Of a stretch of DNA of 64,000 nucleotides, positions 10,937 to 23,149 are shown one piece after another (position 1 is the stretch's first letter; each line of letters begins with the position of its first letter). The stretch is from contig CM060708.1 of NCBI GenBank assembly GCA_030686995.1, forward strand, positions 103,112,523 to 103,176,522. The letters are read 5' to 3'. The position numbers and the translations under genes were made by a program. The DNA comes from Artemisia argyi (taxonomy: Eukaryota; Streptophyta; Magnoliopsida; Asterales; Asteraceae). The notes below the pieces were generated by a model. The model did not search any database and was not told the DNA's origin. It saw nothing but the letters and a program-made list of their open reading frames with translations.

Positions 10937-13853
10937 GAGGTCACCTTGGAAATTAAGCTCTTTGTTCTTCAAGCATTCTTTAGACATTGTTGCTCGTAGG
11001 TTCTGATTCTTCACTTTTCAGCACACTTTGTACATCAAGCAAAGATCTTGTGATTTGAGTTCCTTTGTGATGTGTGATCTTTGAGCTTCTTTGAGATCAT
11101 CAGCCATAGTAAATCTCCAAGCTCATCCTTAGTCGTATTGCCTTCATGTGATGTAGTGACTTTAGGACCATCATGCTCACACCCTTCTATATTAGGAGAC
11201 TTTTCATCAGAGTTGCGGAAACGTTGTTGGTAGTCTCTCAACATTCAGTGTAGGGAGTCTCTCATCCTTCATGATCATCATTGATAGTGAGGAGGATGTG
11301 TGAGCATGAGGTATGGATTGACCCAATTCAGCTGGAATTAGGAACCATCAACACCATCTTTATATGTGTCCCTAAAATAAAACAGTTAGCAATAAAGATA
11401 GAGAACGGATATGGCTTTGTCATTCGTTCTGCGAGGACGGACTACCCTCCGGTTTTGTGAAAACCGACCTGTGATCAGGTAGAGTCTCTGTTAAAGAAGA
11501 CTCTCCTTGACAGGAATTTCCAGCTTGTAGTAATGAATCTTCCACAGAATCCACTTAGGAATCTTCATACTAAGCATGTTCTCATACCGGAACGTCTCAA
11601 AGCAGACAGCACGATAGAGTGAATCGGTGAATTGATATTCACGGATTGATGAGAAATAGATTTATAGAAATTACTCGCGTGTCACTTGATAAACGTTTTT
11701 GAGACACGACGAGAGTTTTATGCATTGAATCACATTTCCATCAAAAATACTTTTGTTTGAAAGAGCATACACAATCAATGTGCTCGAAAGTTAGTTTGTG
11801 AGCACATTGAAAGGTTTTTGCAAAAGTATCCGCCAATCCATATCCTGGAACAAGTTTGATTCAATTTTGAATCGCACCATCGTTGCTTTCCAGTTGTCAC
11901 TTGATCATTGATCCATGATGGATCTCAAATGTCACCTACCAAGAGCTTGAGAGATGATCACTCTAGAAGGATTTCCATCGTCATTGTGAATATTTTCATA
12001 TCACTCGGATGTTCTGGCAATACCACAAGGATAATGCGTAGGACTCTAAATATTTTATCTTATTTTCCACATTGTGTGAAACAATAAGCATATTTGGAAG
12101 TGTGTCCTATTGAGATTTATGGATGATCTCATGGCTCTAGACTCAATAGTGCGTTTTGATCCGCTCTTGGAGACTGGGGAGGCGTCTCCTGTTTTAGGTA
12201 TCAACATAGCTCGCAATGAGCGGTCGATACATTGCACAGGGTTCCCCGTGAGAATGAAACAAGTTCTTTTAAGAGAACTTGAGTGTTTGGGAAGTTTAGT
12301 GCAGTGCGTCATTGGGTCCATGACGTCTTGTCTTCAATATCAGTGTTACCTTAGTAACCACTAGTAGCATATGAAGTTGAACCCGGTTTCTGCCCTAAGG
12401 TTGAATATTTGGAGGGCTATTTCTTTTCACCCTTTTCACATTTCATTTCTTTTTCATTCTTCAACCCCTTCAGTGGTTACCGAGACTTCATCACTAGAAC
12501 CTTGTTGGGTTTGTTCCAGTCCTAGCTCTATCTCAGTCCACACTCTTCCCTTTCTCATTTTTCTCCTTTTTTTCAGTCATTCCTAAGGACTTCTTATCTA
12601 TCTATGGATTGTCCCTGGGAAGATCCTTCCGGTTCTGGTGGATCATTGGAACTCATACCTAACCTTAACCAACCTTATAACTCCATGCATAAAGATAGAT
12701 GGTCGGTCTTTGGTATTACTTCCACAAACGCCTTTTGCTCCCCCTCAATATGTGCATCGATATTCGAAAGAGTTTAGCACATATGTGGGAGCCTATTATT
12801 GAGTTCAAAAGATCACATTTGATTATCAGATTTCATATTTAAATCACATTTTCTCCCCGGATCAAAAATTTTAGATCTTTCGAGATTTTGGATCCCAATT
12901 GATTAAAATAAGTTAGAAACCGTTTAGGAGAGAAATGCGGTCAATTTTAATGTTTTCTGATAAAAGGAACCTTTTTCTTGCTCCCCCTCAATCTGTGAGG
13001 GAGGTTGTTATGTGTCAGATTTGATGAGTTTACAAAAGATTTGAAGTTTTAACGAAAACTCTTTGAAAATTTCTCATTCTGACACATAACCATCACTAAG
13101 TGTATTATTGCAAGGTTTTTGTACAAAGTGTGGAGAGTTTTGATGATACATAAAATTTTGAGAAATCACTCTCCCCCACAATCAATAACGGATGTTAAAA
13201 CTGAAATAAGTGATGTCATTGATTGAGTGAAAAATTTTATCAAAATTTGAGTTCAAATTGATTTCCAAACAAAATCTCATGGTACCACCAAGTTTTGCAC
13301 AACTACTTTCCGGAAAAATCATAGAAGGGAAAGTATTCGCGATAAAAAGAATATTTCTCTTCTTTATCAAGAAATAATGCACTGAAGCGTACATTAGATC
13401 GAGGAAACATGGATATAAAGTAATCCATGCCCAAGTGAACTTCACCCGGTAAAAGGAACAACCATCTTTTTGGCGACGTGTTTTACCCATTTAGAAAAAT
13501 GGGTTGCTATCTGTTAATAATAGCAAGCCATAGTTTTGAAGTCCGGGTTACAGCCTGAAATGACTGCAAGCCATAGTTTTGAAAGAATGTTTTTAGATAC
13601 GACATGTTTTAGAAAAAAAAAACTATATTTGAAACCGAAAAACTCCTTCTCAAGCATATGTATGATTCCGTGTCATTGTTGAATGACATTTCTAGAGACG
13701 TACATAATATTGATTACACAAGAGACATGTCGTGAGAAGAGTATTTTTGGATTTTAATGATTTTTCAGATTTTTATGATTTTTTATAGGTTTTATAATTT
13801 TCTATTTTCTTTTTGATTTAATCTATGTACAAAGGATATGAGAAACCAATCCT
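10937..13853 (-). other. Element C long non-coding 3' domain
   Basis: 2.9 kb between pol and the PPT with no open frame worth calling. It contains PPT-like CTCCCCCTCA motifs (+ strand) at 12738-12748, 12981-12990 and a variant at 13171-13180, and a conserved folded block (12117-12440). Parts match the 3' domain of element E at a similar distance from the LTR, for example GCACTGAAGCGTAC near 13379 and GCACTGATGCGTAC near 55134. Confidence 0.8.
12117..12440 (-). ncRNA. Conserved multi-hairpin block in the element C transcript
   Basis: This is the most conserved segment shared with element E (53838-54160). Consecutive inverted repeats are at 12169-12189 (GGAGAC/GTCTCC), 12209-12221 (GCTC/GAGC), 12261-12280 (AAGTTCT/AGAACTT), 12307-12325 (CGTCAT/ATGACG) and 12345-12358 (GTTAC/GTAAC). 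The corresponding stems in element E keep pairing through paired changes or G-U pairs in the - sense. That it is a functional RNA structure within the genomic transcript is an inference; it is not a separate gene. Confidence 0.55.
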
Positions 13854-14345
13854 TCAATCTTCATTCTCTTCCTGGAGTGACTTAAGAGTTTCTGGAGTGA
13901 GGCTCTTCATCCCAAATCGTGGAAGAATGACCTGGAATCTTTCTCGATAAAGAGCCTTAGTAAATATATCAGCCAGCTGAAACTCTGTCCTCACAAAGTA
14001 GAGTTCAACTATCCCTTTCTCCACTTTTTCTATGATGAAGTGATGACGAATGTCAATATGCTTGGCTCTGGAGTGCTGGACATTGTTGCAACACAGGGCA
14101 ATGGCACTTTTGTTATCACAATACATTGGGATTTTGTTGAAGTTGTACCCATAATCTGATAGCTGCGATCTCATCCACAAAATTTGAGCACAACACGAGG
14201 ACATGGCAATGTATTCAGCCTATGTGGATGATATCGATGTGCACATCTGCTTTTTGGATGACCAGCTTACAAGTTTCTCACCCAAGAATTGAGCACCTCT
14301 TGAAGTACTTCTGTGAGTATCTTGACACCCCGCATGATCAGCATC
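13854..14345 (-). pseudogene. pol: Element C RNase H and pol C-terminus
   Basis: The same frame continues from RT past two stops (TGA at 14346-14348 and TAG at 14220-14222). The translation between and after them keeps Copia RNase H features (DADHAG just after the first stop, [38 protein letters not shown] and [11 protein letters not shown]). The natural end is the stop at 13854. Confidence 0.85.
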
Positions 14346-15488
14346 TCAGTAATCCGTAAGAGCCATTGTATTGTCCTTAGGGTACCAGAGACCCATGTGA
14401 ATTGTCCCTTGGAGATACCTGAATATTCCTTTGACTGCTTCCAAGTGCTTTTTGGTGGGCTTGGATTGATATCTGGCACACATGCATACTGCGAATAGAA
14501 GGTCTGGCCTACTTGCTGTGAGGTACATGAGAGATCCAATCATGCTTCTGTATTTGGTCTGATCAACAGATACTCCTGCAGAGTCGTCATCAAGTTTGGA
14601 TCTTTCAACCATGGGTGTATCAACAGTGTCACTTGAATCAAAACCAAACTTCTTAAGGATGTCACTAGCATATTTGGCTTGATTAATAAAGATGCCGCTT
14701 GGGTTTTGTGAGATCTGTAACCCCAAGAAGAAAGACATTTGTCCCATCATAGAAATTTGAAACTTGGAACTCATTTCCTTTGCAAAGCGTTCACATTCAT
14801 TGGAATCAGACGACGCAAAGATAATATCGTCTACATAAATTTGAATGTGGAGTAGGTTGTTTCCAGTCTTTCTGGTGAACAAGGTAGGATCAACTACTCC
14901 CTTGGTAAATCGATTTTCAAGGAGAAACTTGGATAGTGTGTCGTACCAAGCTCTAGGAGCCTGTTTAAGACCATAGAGTGCCTTCTTTAAACGATATACA
15001 TGATTTGGTCTTTCAGGGTCCACGAAACCTTCAGGCTGAGGAACATAGACTACCTCTTTTAATTCCCCATTCAGGAAGGCAGTCTTAACATCCATTTGAT
15101 AAACAATCATGTTACTACTGGCAGCATTGGCAAGAAAGATCCTAATAGCCTCGATACGAGCAACAGGTGCAAACGATTCTTCAAAGTCAATACCCTCTTG
15201 TTGACTGTATCCCTTAGCAACTAGTCGAGCCTTGTTTTTCAACACATCACCATGCTCATCAAGCTTTACTTTGAAAATCCATTTGAGAGCAATGATCATT
15301 GCGCATTCAGGTGGTGGTACTAATTCCCGTACATCAAGATGATCAAACTCATGGATTTCTTCTTGCATTGCAGTGAACCAAGATACTTTCGTCAGAGCAT
15401 CCTTGAAGTCTTTGGGTTCGATTTGGGACAAGACGGAGTTGAAGAAGCACCACAAGGCATCAGTGGCAAGTTGTTTTCTGGTGGACAC
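14346..15488 (-). pseudogene. pol: Element C reverse transcriptase
   Basis: A 380-residue open stretch with the Copia RT signature motifs in order: [58 protein letters not shown] and the catalytic [11 protein letters not shown]. Then come [13 protein letters not shown] and [22 protein letters not shown]. The YVDD box is intact. The stretch ends at a TGA (14346-14348) inside the connection to RNase H, and the upstream stop at 15537-15539 cuts it from integrase. It therefore exists only as a pseudogene segment, although the domain itself is well preserved. Confidence 0.9.
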
Positions 15489-15536
15489 AGGTCGTGAGGG
15501 ATTTCCTATGATGTTGTCAATGGGGTGATCAGTTGT

Positions 15537-16981
15537 TCATTTTCTGAGATGTTCATGAGGTTGAGGATAGTGGACTGATATAGCATTGTTTGACTCTCCT
15601 GAGGATGATGATTCGTTGGAGGATTCAGGAGCAAAAACATTTTCAAATGGTTCTTCCTCAGGAGGAGCAAAAGGATTAACTTCCCATGAGTTTTCAGATG
15701 TCACTCCTTGGTGTTCAGAAGACGATGGTATATTTGATTCATTTTGAGAGTTGCTACATTCTGGTGCATCCAGATCAAGGGAGATGGAGGTAGATGGACC
15801 ATTTGTGTCATGAGGTGCATTTACAGCCATAATATTAGGTTCAGCAGCCGGTTGTACAGGTTCATGAGGTGGTTGTGACTCGAAGTACTCATCAAACATA
15901 GGGTCAAATAACGTCTTCAATTCTTGACAAGTGGGAGGAACATAGGGAGTGACATGGTTGGAGTTCTGTACAAGTCCCGAACTTATTGGTCCAGGAGATA
16001 AAAGATTATGTGAGGGTCCAGAACTGGTGTGTCCTGAGGCCGTATGCTCTGTCAGCTCATCAAACGTGACATGGATTATTTCCATGATTTGTCGGGTTCT
16101 TTTGTTGTAGATTCGGTACCCCTTTCGATCTGGCGTATAGCCCACGAATACCCCAATATCCGCCTTAGCTTGGAGCTTACCTAAGTCTTCACTGTCATTA
16201 GTTGGATAGCACAGGGCTCCAAACACCCGAAGAAAGGAGAGATCGGGCTTTTTGAGATGCACCAACTCATAAGGTGTTTTGTTTTGAAGAGGATGAATTA
16301 ATGACCGATTTTGAGTATAACATGCAGTAGCGATGGCTTCAGCCCATAGAAACATTGGTGTCTTAGAAAATATCAGCATAGTGCGAGCAGCTTCAACTAA
16401 TGTGCGATTCCGTCTTTCAACGACTCCATTTTGCTGAGGAGTTCGAGGGATACTCTTTTGATGACTGATGCCGATACTTTCATAAAATTGAGTGAGTTGT
16501 TGGTTGACAAACTCAGTTCCATTGTCAGTGCGAATGATTCTTATGGTCTTGTTAAGCCTAATGTGCGATTCCGTCTTTCAACGACTCCATTTTGCTGAGG
16601 AGTTCGAGGGATACTCTTTTGATGACTGATGCCGATACTTTCATAAAATTGAGTGAGTTGTTGGTTGACAAACTCAGTTCCATTGTCAGTGCGAATGATT
16701 CTTATGGTCTTGTTAAGCCTAACTTGCAACTGCTTGATGATTTTGATTATGATATCGGGAGTTTCATCCTTGGATCTCAAAAACTTCACCCATGTAAATC
16801 TTGAGTAATCATCCACAATGACAAGAATATATATTTTCCCATTGAAGCTTTGCACTCTCACCGCACAGATCCATGTGAAGGGTATGGAGCACTTCTGTGT
16901 TGGAGTTGATGGGTTTTGGTTTGTGAGTTTGCTTCTTGCTTTTACCCAATTGACATGATGAGAAAAGATGGTCTTTTTCAT
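15537..16981 (-). pseudogene. pol: Element C integrase, split by a 161-bp duplication
   Basis: Readable integrase core motifs are VDDYSRFTWVKFL, RTDNGTEF (second catalytic Asp) and QQNGVVERRNRTL (catalytic Glu) in 16981-16541. After the duplication, the continuation runs from 16379 (FLWAEAIATACYTQNR, then FGALCYPTNDSEDLGKL and a VFVGY segment) into an acidic, Ser-rich linker that ends at a TGA (15537-15539) replacing a Trp codon. The frame then continues directly into reverse transcriptase. The duplicated 161 bp is not a multiple of three, so it both repeats and frameshifts the catalytic Glu region. Confidence 0.85.
16399..16720 (-). repeat. 161-bp tandem duplication in the integrase gene
   Basis: Positions 16399-16559 and 16560-16720 are identical as far as I can read. 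The repeat contains the TDNGTEF to VVERRNRTL segment of integrase. The lack of differences between copies suggests the duplication is as young as, or younger than, the insertion, or is a reverse-transcription error made during the last transposition. Confidence 0.93.
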
Positions 16982-17531
16982 ACTTCAATCTGGGCATGCC
17001 TCGAACCAGATCTTTGCGAGAAAGTTCATTAATGGTGCCGAAGTTCAAGTGGTTCAAACGACGGTGCCATAACCATGATTTGCTCTTTGAGGCCTTAGAG
17101 AGCAAGCAAATGGGAGAGGACCGCATCATGTCTTCGATAGAGATAGTATACAAATTAGTACCTCGACTTCCCATGAGAAGATCAACTCCATCCAATTCTC
17201 TAACAAAACATGTGTGCTTTCTAAAGGCCACTTCCAGATCGGAATCACAAAACTGTCCAACAGAGAATAGATTGTGCCCAAGTCCTTCCACATAGTAAAC
17301 TCTAGAGATCACGCTGTCACCGAACACATAATCACCATACCCCATGATGGCTCCAAAGTGGTCGTTTCCGAATCTAACTGTCTCAATAAACTTTTTCACG
17401 AAATTAATGAGCCGAGAGCGATCCCCAGTCATATGTTTTGAGCAGCCTGAGTCCAAATACCATAGGACGATTTGTACGACCTGCATTTGAAACCATACAG
17501 ATATGGATAACTGAAAAACATGGATCCCCAA
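16809..17531 (-). pseudogene. pol: Element C aspartic protease and GAG-pre-integrase domain
   Basis: The retropepsin active site is seen as LDSGCSKHMTGD near residues 26-37, followed by GLGHNLFSVGQFCDSDLEV. Next comes the GAG-pre-integrase zinc finger (WLWHRRLNHLNF, then a Cys-rich end). The frame is lost near 16870, where the sequence after HMDLCG lacks a few bases relative to what the reading frame needs. The integrase therefore continues in another frame. Confidence 0.82.
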
Positions 17532-20500
17532 GTGTAACTGGGATCCAATTGGTTAGCACAAGCATACTTAAGAGAGACAGGATCAGTATCTACAATGGCT
17601 TTCTCAGAAGAAACGATACTTGTAGGTGCTACTGTCCTAGTTTCAAGGCATTGAGTCGCTAAAGGGAGCTTACTACCAGTTGCCTTCCCTTTCTTATCCA
17701 CTAATGACTTGGGATCAAGCAAATTAGTCAAAGGACACTTGTTTCCTAAAGTGAACTTTCTTCCAGTAGGTCTCCACTGATATCCTACATTGGTAGAAAC
17801 CTTTCCTGTTGCTTTCCAAGTATGGTTTTCCAGTTTACGCGTATTAGCAAACTTAACTGAGGATTTGTAAGAAGATTTTAAAAATGACACAACACAATCA
17901 TCATGATTACTAGAAATTAAACAACCATTACAAGTCTTACAATTAGCATTAGAATTCGAATTAAATACAGTACGCTTAAAGCAAATACTAGAATCAACAC
18001 GATTCTTTTCACTCAAATCAATCTTATTGTTCCTAAGGTGGTCTTCTACTTTCTTCCCTTGAGCACTCTTAGCTGGCGAAGTCCTATCATTCCTTGTATT
18101 TCCTTTAGGCATTGACCCGCTAGCTTTAGTGACATTGCTTACTCATGTAGAATGGACAATGGGAACATTAGATTGTTGTATAGTTGTTTGGTTTCTAGAT
18201 GGTGATGTGCTATGATTAGAACATGCCGAAGGTAGATCAAAGGTAACATGCTTTTTCAAATTCCTAGATGAGGATGTGCCATTTCTATCACGCATGTTGG
18301 GAATCTTGGGACATGTACCTATGACATATTCTAACAATTCTTGTAACCGTTTGGTGAGAAAGCAAATATCAGATAGGGTGTTATCAGATGGTCTCACCAT
18401 TCTATCTTCTTCAATGGTTTCACGGGTCATGTCAAGGCAATTCTTAAGATGTCTAAGGTAATCACTATGGACTAGCTCATTGTTCTTAAGGGGAAGAGGA
18501 ATAAAAACAGCCTCACATGCATATTTTTTACATTCACAGACAATTGAATTGATATTGTCACTTCCAATGACCGGCATTTTCCCTTTCACCTTTGTCTTTA
18601 GATTCTCAATTTCATTAAGCAAAGAGGTTATCTTTTCATTGGTTTTATCACGAGTGATCTTAATAGAATCATATAACTCTTTGTAATGTTGTTTTACTTT
18701 AGAATTTTCAGCTTGAAAACAATCATTTTCATGTCTAAGTATGCTGATTGTGTTTTGAAGTTGAAAGTTCTGAGAATCTGCGGACATTGGTTTATGGGTG
18801 TAGATCACAACATTCATGGGAGATTTCAATTGGGCAATTTGAGCTCTCAATAACCGGATCGTGTTCGTGTGAGCTTGAATTTTTTCATCCCTTTTTGCTA
18901 ATTCAAAATATGCATCAAATTCCGAAGCATCAGAAGATGTCTTGGCCTTTGATATTTTTATTTTTTCTTCTAAATGTTGATATTTTAATTGTAAGTTAAG
19001 ATTATCAACTTCTAGTTTAGAAAAATGCTTGACCATGTTGTCATGATCATCATTTTGAATTTTTTCACGCAATTTCAAATTCTCCCCCTCAAGCTTAACA
19101 ACACGATTGTGAAGGTTATTCAAAGCAATAGACATTTCATGAAACTGACAAGCATTAAATGAAGAATCTGTAGCTGTATAGAACACATCTTGTGTAATAC
19201 ATTTAGCAATCAAATTGTCATTCATGATGAGAATATTTTTCCTGGCTATTTCACTATGCTGAAGATCTATTGCAATTTGTTTACTCTTATTTTCCACATT
19301 TTTAAACACCTCTTTCATTTCTTTTAGCTCAACATCAAGGGATTGTCGTAAACCCTCAAAGTGTTCTTTGATTAGTTTAAAAAACGGGATAACTTCAGTT
19401 AAGTAACACTCTTTAGTAAGCTCAAATCACCGTTCACCCTCAGTGATTCTCGTTGGTGTGATTCTCTTTTTGCATGTTTTATCAAAATCAGTGAACATTT
19501 CACAAAGGACATATATGCTAATAAGAGTTTTACATTGCGTGGGAAGTGACAACTGAACTAAGTGCATTGGTGTATTGGGGGGATACACCGTTGGGGCAGC
19601 TAACTTTTGAGGTGTCTTGGCCTTAATTTCCTCAGCTTTCATTTTCTCAACTTCTAATGGCCAAAATACCTGTTCTGGTGTTAACTTAGTTTGAGGTGCA
19701 AACACAGTCACTCGGTTTTGTTCATAATAATCATGGGGCTTAACGATGACACGGTGTTTAATGCACTTAGGATCCTTCATTTTATTATCAAATCTTTCTC
19801 TATTGGCAGATTCAAGATCATCTAATTCTTTATCAGACCAATTATTTGGAGGGTCATGATTGGGTGTAAGCATAACCTTAGCATTATATAGGGTAGGTTG
19901 AGAGGCTCTAACGCTCTTAAGGAAGTTAGTTTTAGGCAACCCTAAGTCCTTATCACTATGCTTATCCCGCAGTTTAGTGCGTTTTTCAATCATTTGAGCT
20001 GTTTGACTGGTTTGGCCTTGGATGTACAACTTGTTTTCAAGTTTGTTTTTCAATTGCTTAAGGTTGGAAAATTCATTTAACAGTTTAGTTTCCTTTTCCT
20101 GAAATTCACTTTTTAGAACATTTAAACTAACCTGAATTTCCAGTTTTTCCTTAACAACATGATCAAGTTGATTTTGAACAAATTTTATCTCTTGCTTAAG
20201 GGCCTCTACCTTTAAGTTTTGCTCAGTTATGTATGCTTGCATTTGCCAATCCATTTTTTGTTCACGTTCAGTTAGCTTAAATTTTGCACGTTGTTCATAA
20301 CACCTAACTTGATCCTTAAGAATGTTAATCCTAGTGGTCAGAGTGTCATCGGGTGCAACAGCAGTATATTCATCAAGTTCACAAACATAGTCATCAACAA
20401 TAGATATATCACTAGAAACAATAGAGTCGACGTTGTGCTTTACATATTGTTCATATGGGACGAAATTGCTATTTCCCATATTAACAATATCTAATTCAAC

Positions 20501-20800
20501 AACGTTTGTTTGTTGTTCTTCGTTGTATATCTTTTGTTCATGAATCACATCATTATCACAAATAACAGAAGACATTCCACAAGATACGTCAGAATCACTG
20601 TTATGATCCGAATGTTGTTCATTTGGAAAAACATTAATGTTTTCCAATTGAGTCACATTTGGTTCATCAACATTATTTTGTCGTATATTGTTGAAGGTAT
20701 TTTGTTCATGATTCCATGAAGATTGTCTGAGCAGTGGGTTCGTCATCAACGTCTGAGTCAAAAGCATCACAATCTTCAGCTTAGAAGATGTTTGGATCAT
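17429..20800 (-). pseudogene. Element C extended gag/linker with long coiled coils
   Basis: A 3.4-kb continuation of the gag side. It is in one frame from 20800 to 17429 apart from stops at 19427-19429 (TGA) and 18143-18145 (TGA), and is joined to the zinc-knuckle part by a frameshift near 20720. The predicted protein is rich in Glu, Lys, Leu and Asn with long heptad-like stretches (for example 20240-19990 and 19310-18560), plus a Ser/Asn/Lys-rich Cys-containing segment (18112-17800). Such an extra-long, coiled-coil gag region is characteristic of SIRE-lineage elements. A frameshift near 17460 separates it from the protease. Confidence 0.75.
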
Positions 20801-22127
20801 TAAGAGCTAGGTCCTGAACAGGTTGCTCATCCACATCATCATCAAATGTCTTTCCATCATCCCCAGCAATAAACGTCAATTCTTCCTCATTTAGAATAAC
20901 TCCATTCTCTTGGGCTTGCATGAGCAGCATTTTGTCTTTGAAGTAGTCAGAGTTCTGAGGACGCTTTGGCTGAGTGCAGTTCCTGGCGATGTGACCTAAA
21001 CCGCCACAGTTGTAACATTTTGGTTGCCTTCCTTGTCCCTGATTCACATTTCCAACCCTGTTCTGCAAGTTACCCCATGCAGCATTCCTCTGATTCACAT
21101 TTTGTCTGCCCTGAACATTCTGCACCATCACTCTTCCATCTTCCACAATACCCTGATTACGTGGATTTGAGGAAGCTCTGAGTTGATTGTTGGTTGGTGG
21201 AAGAGCAGCTCTAAAGTGTTGAACAAGTAGAGACACTTGGTTGGAAAGGTTGTCAATCATTTTATCAGTATGAGAATACCCTGAGTCAAGATGGGTATTC
21301 ATGGCAGCAGGTGACTGTAGAGATGAGTGATCCACTGAAGACCCAGGTTGAGTATTTGGCAACATACTAGTCATGAATGCAAGCGAGTCATTGGTAGCAG
21401 TTGGATTGAGCTTCTCTCTTAATTTTCAAACTAAAGGTGGATGCTTCTCATGTTGTTGTAAGTATGCAAACAACTGTTCATAGTTTGTATTTCTCAATCC
21501 TTTGTTGAGCTTTACTGCAGTCACAAAACGATCCCACTCAGGTGACATGTTGTTAACAAACTTTGAATTGAGTTGGATGTTTGGCATTGTCATTCGGATC
21601 ATTCTCATGTCATTAACCAACTTGTGAAATCTGACATAGTAGTCGGTAATGTTTTCACCTGGATTCATTTTGAAATGCTCAAACTCATCATACAGCTGAG
21701 ACTCACGGTCTTCTTTGGTCAACTCTGATCCAGACAGAAGCATTTTGACGTTGTCCCAAACAGCTTTAGCATCGGTATTGAAGTTGATTAGCTTGTACAC
21801 ATCTTTGGGTAACCCTTGTATCACAATGTTAGAGGCTCGAATATCTGCATCATAACGCTTCTTTTCCGCATCAATGAGGTCATTGTAAGTACGTGGCCTG
21901 TCAATTCCATGGGTGACAGATCCATCCTATGCTGTGGAGATAACATCTCTGGTAGTACCCATCTGCATAGGACCTTCATCAATTGATCGCAGAATGTTCT
22001 CACCATTTTCTTTACCCAAGTAATACAATCTGATTCTTTGTGCCCATGATTCATAATCAGTCCTATCTAGCATAGGAGGTCGGGTATCGGACCCAACAGC
22101 TTGAATGTCATCCGAAACAGTTGCCAT
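20781..22127 (-). pseudogene. gag: Element C gag, N-terminal part with CCHC zinc knuckle
   Basis: The frame opens at 22127 with MATVSDDIQ. It has the Copia capsid-like domain (RPPMLDRTDYESWAQRI near the start, then a QLYDEFEHFKMNPGEN region) and a CCHC zinc knuckle, CYNCGGLGHIARNC, around 21017-20976. The frame is interrupted by in-frame stops TAG at 21927-21929, TGA at 21426-21428 and TAA at 20781-20783. The surrounding frame is otherwise continuous over 1.3 kb, so these are point mutations rather than rearrangements. The intact protein would form the virus-like particle and bind the element RNA. Confidence 0.85.
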
Positions 22128-23130
22128 CTCACAGTCTTCAAACGGGATTTTACAACTTTTGTGACTTAAACCGAGAAATGATTCTTTCTAGGGATTTTAC
22201 TAAAGTCAACAAAAGAAACCGGAAGATACACACAGCAAGTTAAACAAGAGAGAGATACCGGATGAGTCACAGTTTGCACCAAGTGTCGAGTTGTGACAAG
22301 TCAAGTTACAATATATCCAATTGAGATTAGTCAAGTCGTAAGAATTAACTCACAACGTCATATCACAATTAGATTAATCGAAACGACTTAAGTTGCAACA
22401 ATTCACGAATTGCAAAATGATTAACCTATCACACGAATCTCACCACTTAGTTAATTGCCAACAAATTAGAGATACTCGCTAAAAAGTAAGCAAACCGCTA
22501 AGTACAAGTAACCGCTATTCTGAGATTAACACAGAGGTGAGTTAAACGCAAGACTAGGTAAGGTAGCCGCAAAGAAGAGCAAACCGCAAGGTGAGTTAAA
22601 TGCTAGGTGAGTTAAATGCTGGGTGAGTTAAACGCTAGGAGCAACCCGCAATAAGGAGTAAACCGTAGGATGAGGTAAACGCTAGTGAGGTAAACGCAAA
22701 AAATGCAAACCAGAGGAGCAAACCACAAACAATTAACCGCTAACCACCAAACCGCTAACGCAAGTCGCAATTCACAAAAGTCCAAAACAGTCACTGTCTT
22801 GCGTTTTGTCCTTATACCCAAAATAGTAATCGCTAACTAGCAAACCACATAGTCCAGTAGCAAACCGCAACCAGGAAATTAAATAGTAGAGCAAACCGCT
22901 ACCAAGCACAACGACCCAAAAACAATCCAAACTTCAAATAGACGTATGATATAGCATAACCAAGTGAAAAACAATGTAGCACTAACACCAATGATCATAA
23001 AAGTACACCTATAACATGTCAAATAACACAAGAAAGATCAAACCAAGATGTTTTCAAGAAAACTCTTCTAACTCACAAAAGCTACACAAGACCACACTAA
23101 ATTCGATTCTACAAGGCCCTAAGATGAAAC
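22128..23130 (-). other. Element C 5' leader with short internal repeats
   Basis: This non-coding kilobase lies between PBS and gag. Between about 22535 and 22706 the + strand carries repeated copies of GGTGAGTTAAAYGC and shorter relatives (GAGGTAAACGC), six or so in 170 bp. The rest is also rich in AAACCGC motifs. A packaging or leader RNA role is possible but is inference. Confidence 0.6.
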
Positions 23131-23147
23131 CTTGGCTCTTGATACCA
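23131..23147 (-). other. Element C primer-binding site (initiator Met tRNA type)
   Basis: Two bases inside the 5' LTR, the - strand reads TGGTATCAAGAGCC. This matches the complement of the plant initiator Met-tRNA 3' end (TGGTATCAGAGCC) except for one extra A. The site would prime minus-strand DNA synthesis. Confidence 0.85.
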
Positions 23148-23149
23148 AT

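Noticed and set aside
19427..20800. 457-codon frame as a separate host coiled-coil protein
   Set aside because: Same frame and context as the long gag of element C; it is part of the retrotransposon.
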